Below, piece by piece: positions 7,001-8,966 of a stretch of DNA of 8,966 nucleotides. A program made the translations under genes and the position numbers. Numbering within the stretch: position 1 is the stretch's first letter; each line of letters begins with the position of its first letter. The notes under the pieces were generated by a model. It had not been told where the DNA came from, did no database searches, and saw nothing but the letters and a program-made list of their open reading frames with translations. This DNA comes from Acidithiobacillus sulfuriphilus (lineage in GTDB: Bacteria; Pseudomonadota; Gammaproteobacteria; Acidithiobacillales; Acidithiobacillaceae), in contig NZ_RIZI01000102.1 of assembly GCF_003721225.1 (NCBI RefSeq), forward strand, positions 1-8,966, given 5' to 3'.

Positions 7001-8472
7001 AGCAGGTCAATCCCGCGGCCTATGTCTCGGTGAAGCTGGTGTCGGAAGCGGGGGTGGGGACCATCGCCGCCGGTGTGGCCAAGGCCTATGCCGATCGTAT
7101 TACCATTGCCGGCTATGACGGCGGCACCGGTGCGAGTCCTTTGAGTTCAGTGAAATATGCCGGATCGCCGTGGGAGCTGGGCCTTGCCGAGACCCAGGTC
7201 ACGCTGCGCCGCAACCATCTGCGCCACCGGGTGCGGCTGCAGGCCGACGGCGGTTTCAAGACCGGCCTGGATGTGGTCAAGGGTGCCCTCCTGGGAGCCG
7301 AGAGCTTCGGCTTCGGCACCGCTCCCATGATCGCCCTGGGCTGCAAGTATCTGCGCATCTGCCATCTCAACAATTGCGCCACGGGCATAGCCACCCAGGA
7401 TGAGACCCTGCGCAAGCATTTCATCGGCTTGCCCGAGATGGTCATCAACTACTTCCGTTTTGTCGCCCAGGAAACGCGGGAACTCATGGCTGGCCTCGGT
7501 ATCCGGCGTTTTGACGATCTGGTGGGCGCCACCGGGCGTTTACAAGTGGGTGGCGCCCAGACCAGCAAGCAGGAGCATCTGGATCTACGGCCGTTGCTTT
7601 TCAATGCCGCGCTGCAGAATGCCGACAGCAACATCCACACCCTGGACCGCAATCCCCCCTGCGACCAGGGGGAACTGGCCGAGCGCATGGTCGCGGACGC
7701 CATGCCTGCCCTCGAGAATCGCATCGTCACCCATCTGCATTATCCGATCCGCAACGTGAACCGTTCCATCGGCGCTCGCCTGGCTGGAGAAATCGCTCGC
7801 CGTTATGGCAATAACGGCCTGGCGGAGGACTGTGTGCAAGTGGACTTCCATGGGACCGCCGGGCAGTCCTTCGGCGCCTTCTGCGTGCAGGGAATGCGGA
7901 TGCGCCTCCATGGCGATGCCAATGATTACGTCGGCAAGGCCATGAACGGCGGCACCCTGATCATCGCTCCGCCCGAAGGCGTGGCCTACGCCAGCCAGGA
8001 CTCCGCCATCGTCGGCAATACCTGTCTCTACGGCGCTACGGGCGGCCGCCTCTATGCCGCCGGGCGGGCGGGCGAGCGCTTTGCCGTGCGCAACTCCGGG
8101 GCCATCGCCGTCATCGAGGGGGCGGGCGATCATGCCTGCGAATACATGACCGGAGGTCAGGTGGTGATGCTGGGTGAGCTGGGTGTCAACTTCGGCGCCG
8201 GCATGACCGGCGGTCTTGCCTTCGTCTGGGATCGGCAACGGCAATTCCCCGACCTCGTCAATGGGGAACTGGTGAACTACCACCGTATCGATACCGAGGC
8301 CATGGCGGGCTATGAAGGTCTGCTGCGCCGCCATGTGGAGGCCCACATCGCCGCAACGAAGAGCCGCCATGCCGAAGACCTGTTGCAGCATTGGGCAGAG
8401 TTTCTGCGCGATGTCTGGTTGGTGGCGCCCAAGGCCGCCCGGCTGGATGTCCTGCTCGAAGAAGCGAGTTAA
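4048..8472 (+). CDS. gltB: Glutamate synthase (NADPH) large subunit
   Basis: GltB takes the amide nitrogen of glutamine, passes ammonia through an internal tunnel and adds it to 2-oxoglutarate, giving two glutamates. Electrons come from NADPH through the small subunit GltD. The product is 1474 residues, the usual bacterial size. Domains in order are: a class II glutamine amidotransferase (to about 400) starting at Cys15 (ERDS|CGFGL), exposed by removal of a 14-residue propeptide, with HNGELNTVQGNR at 240-251 and SDSFSLDN from 279; a central domain (about 420-780) with SMGDDTP at 481; an FMN barrel (about 830-1200) with AMSLGALS at 860, GEGGE at 887 and GYDGGTGASP at 1022; the 3Fe-4S ligands Cys1099, Cys1105 and Cys1110 (CKYLRICHLNNC); and a GxGxG beta-helix domain (about 1267-1400). 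The start has AAGGTGA five bases upstream. It is the first gene of gltBD, behind its own promoter. Nothing essential appears missing. Confidence 0.98.
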   Translation: MTQSLYSPEFERDSCGFGLIAQLDNQASHYIVATAISSLARLTHRGAVAADGKTGDGCGLLLQMPEGFFRAIAAETGFTLGQHFGIAQFFLPVDDALAAPIRDRLRHEAADLGLALAGWRAVPTDPDACGAEALAALPSVWQAFINLPADDDIDAHERLLYRLRRRLEKRFAGTEGFFAVTCSSQVIGYKGLVMPERLPDFYPDLRDSRCASALVTYHQRFSTNTWPEWRLCQPFRMLAHNGELNTVQGNRIWAKAREAQLATPLLPMAEVLPAVGGGSDSFSLDNMLELLVQGGMDFFKALRLLVPPAWHNFPHMDPELRAFYEYHSMRMEAWDGPAGLVLNTGRIAACALDRNGLRPARYVITKERILNIASEVGVFDYDHRDILVQGRVGPGQIIAVNMQSGEFLDTATIDARIKASHPYRQWLESHAVHLDTSDAENRPAMAVDDLLTSEKAFGVSFEEEDQIIRILAEGGQEAVGSMGDDTPVAVLSTQPRHIADYFRQQFAQVTNPPIDPLREALVMSLNTVFGAESNLFEERPEFAQRIEVHSPILSDQAFLALTSRSEAQFRAHIFDLTYSAADNTLEGAIEALSMAALDAVRHGDVILVLSDHALDRDRLYIPALMAVGAVHHALIEAGLRTRCNLIAATAHARDPHHFATLFGYGATAVYPYLAYAIIRSLRERHAFSQPVTEQKALENYRKGIDKGLYKILSKMGIATLASYRSSQLFEALGLDRRVVERCFKGTVSRLEGASFAHIENDIRGLVRDAFLPRKALPVGGLLKYVNGGEYHAYHPDVVRSLQHAVKTGRYGDYQVFSGLVNQRPVTNLRDLLQLRPGQAIPIDEVEPIEAITPRFDTAAMSLGALSPEAHEALAIAMNTIGGRSNSGEGGEDPARYHNNKVSKIKQIASGRFGVTPEYAVNAEELQIKVAQGAKPGEGGQLPGHKVTGIIARLRYAKEGVALISPPPHHDIYSIEDLAQLIFDLKQVNPAAYVSVKLVSEAGVGTIAAGVAKAYADRITIAGYDGGTGASPLSSVKYAGSPWELGLAETQVTLRRNHLRHRVRLQADGGFKTGLDVVKGALLGAESFGFGTAPMIALGCKYLRICHLNNCATGIATQDETLRKHFIGLPEMVINYFRFVAQETRELMAGLGIRRFDDLVGATGRLQVGGAQTSKQEHLDLRPLLFNAALQNADSNIHTLDRNPPCDQGELAERMVADAMPALENRIVTHLHYPIRNVNRSIGARLAGEIARRYGNNGLAEDCVQVDFHGTAGQSFGAFCVQGMRMRLHGDANDYVGKAMNGGTLIIAPPEGVAYASQDSAIVGNTCLYGATGGRLYAAGRAGERFAVRNSGAIAVIEGAGDHACEYMTGGQVVMLGELGVNFGAGMTGGLAFVWDRQRQFPDLVNGELVNYHRIDTEAMAGYEGLLRRHVEAHIAATKSRHAEDLLQHWAEFLRDVWLVAPKAARLDVLLEEAS

Positions 8473-8966
<494 letters not shown>

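Overview
The window is ordinary, densely packed bacterial chromosome of high GC content. All recognisable genes lie on the + strand. In order they are aroK (3' part only), aroB, thyX, dgt, a small membrane-protein gene that has not been named here, gltB, and gltD (5' part only). The aroK-aroB pair, the short-form dGTPase and the close resemblance of GltB/GltD to the enterobacterial NADPH enzyme point to a proteobacterium. The combination of flavin-dependent thymidylate synthase directly after aroKB, followed by dgt and gltBD, together with the GC content, suggests an Acidithiobacillus-like organism. That assignment rests on recollection and was not tested by a search.

Region 1 (1-3528) looks like one transcription unit. 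AroK and AroB are two shikimate-pathway enzymes (shikimate kinase and 3-dehydroquinate synthase). The thyX start lies inside the end of aroB, with a 14-base overlap, and dgt follows thyX after 37 bases. ThyX makes dTMP from dUMP, and Dgt hydrolyses dNTPs (typically dGTP) to the deoxynucleoside and triphosphate. The distal half of the unit therefore acts on deoxynucleotide pools and the proximal half on aromatic biosynthesis.

Region 2 (3529-4047, about 520 bases) is usually read as intergenic. It contains a well-supported 59-residue single-pass membrane protein gene (3592-3771) with a good ribosome binding site. This is followed by a tract of inverted repeats (about 3808-3929) that includes a 13-base-arm hairpin with an all-C loop, probably a terminator. 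A sigma70-type promoter (TTGACG, 16 bases, TATACT) then drives gltB from a leader of about 50 bases. A 13-of-16 match to the chromosomal parS sequence lies against the hairpin and is probably fortuitous.

Region 3 (4048-8966) is the glutamate synthase operon. gltB encodes the 1474-residue large subunit with its N-terminal amidotransferase nucleophile Cys15, FMN barrel and 3Fe-4S cysteines all present. gltD follows after 27 bases and runs off the window just as its first FAD/NAD(P) dinucleotide fold begins. Together they convert glutamine plus 2-oxoglutarate to two glutamates.

No new multi-gene system is visible. The items most worth a second look are the small membrane protein, the structured 3808-3929 tract, and the Lys-for-Arg substitution in the otherwise canonical ThyX signature motif.
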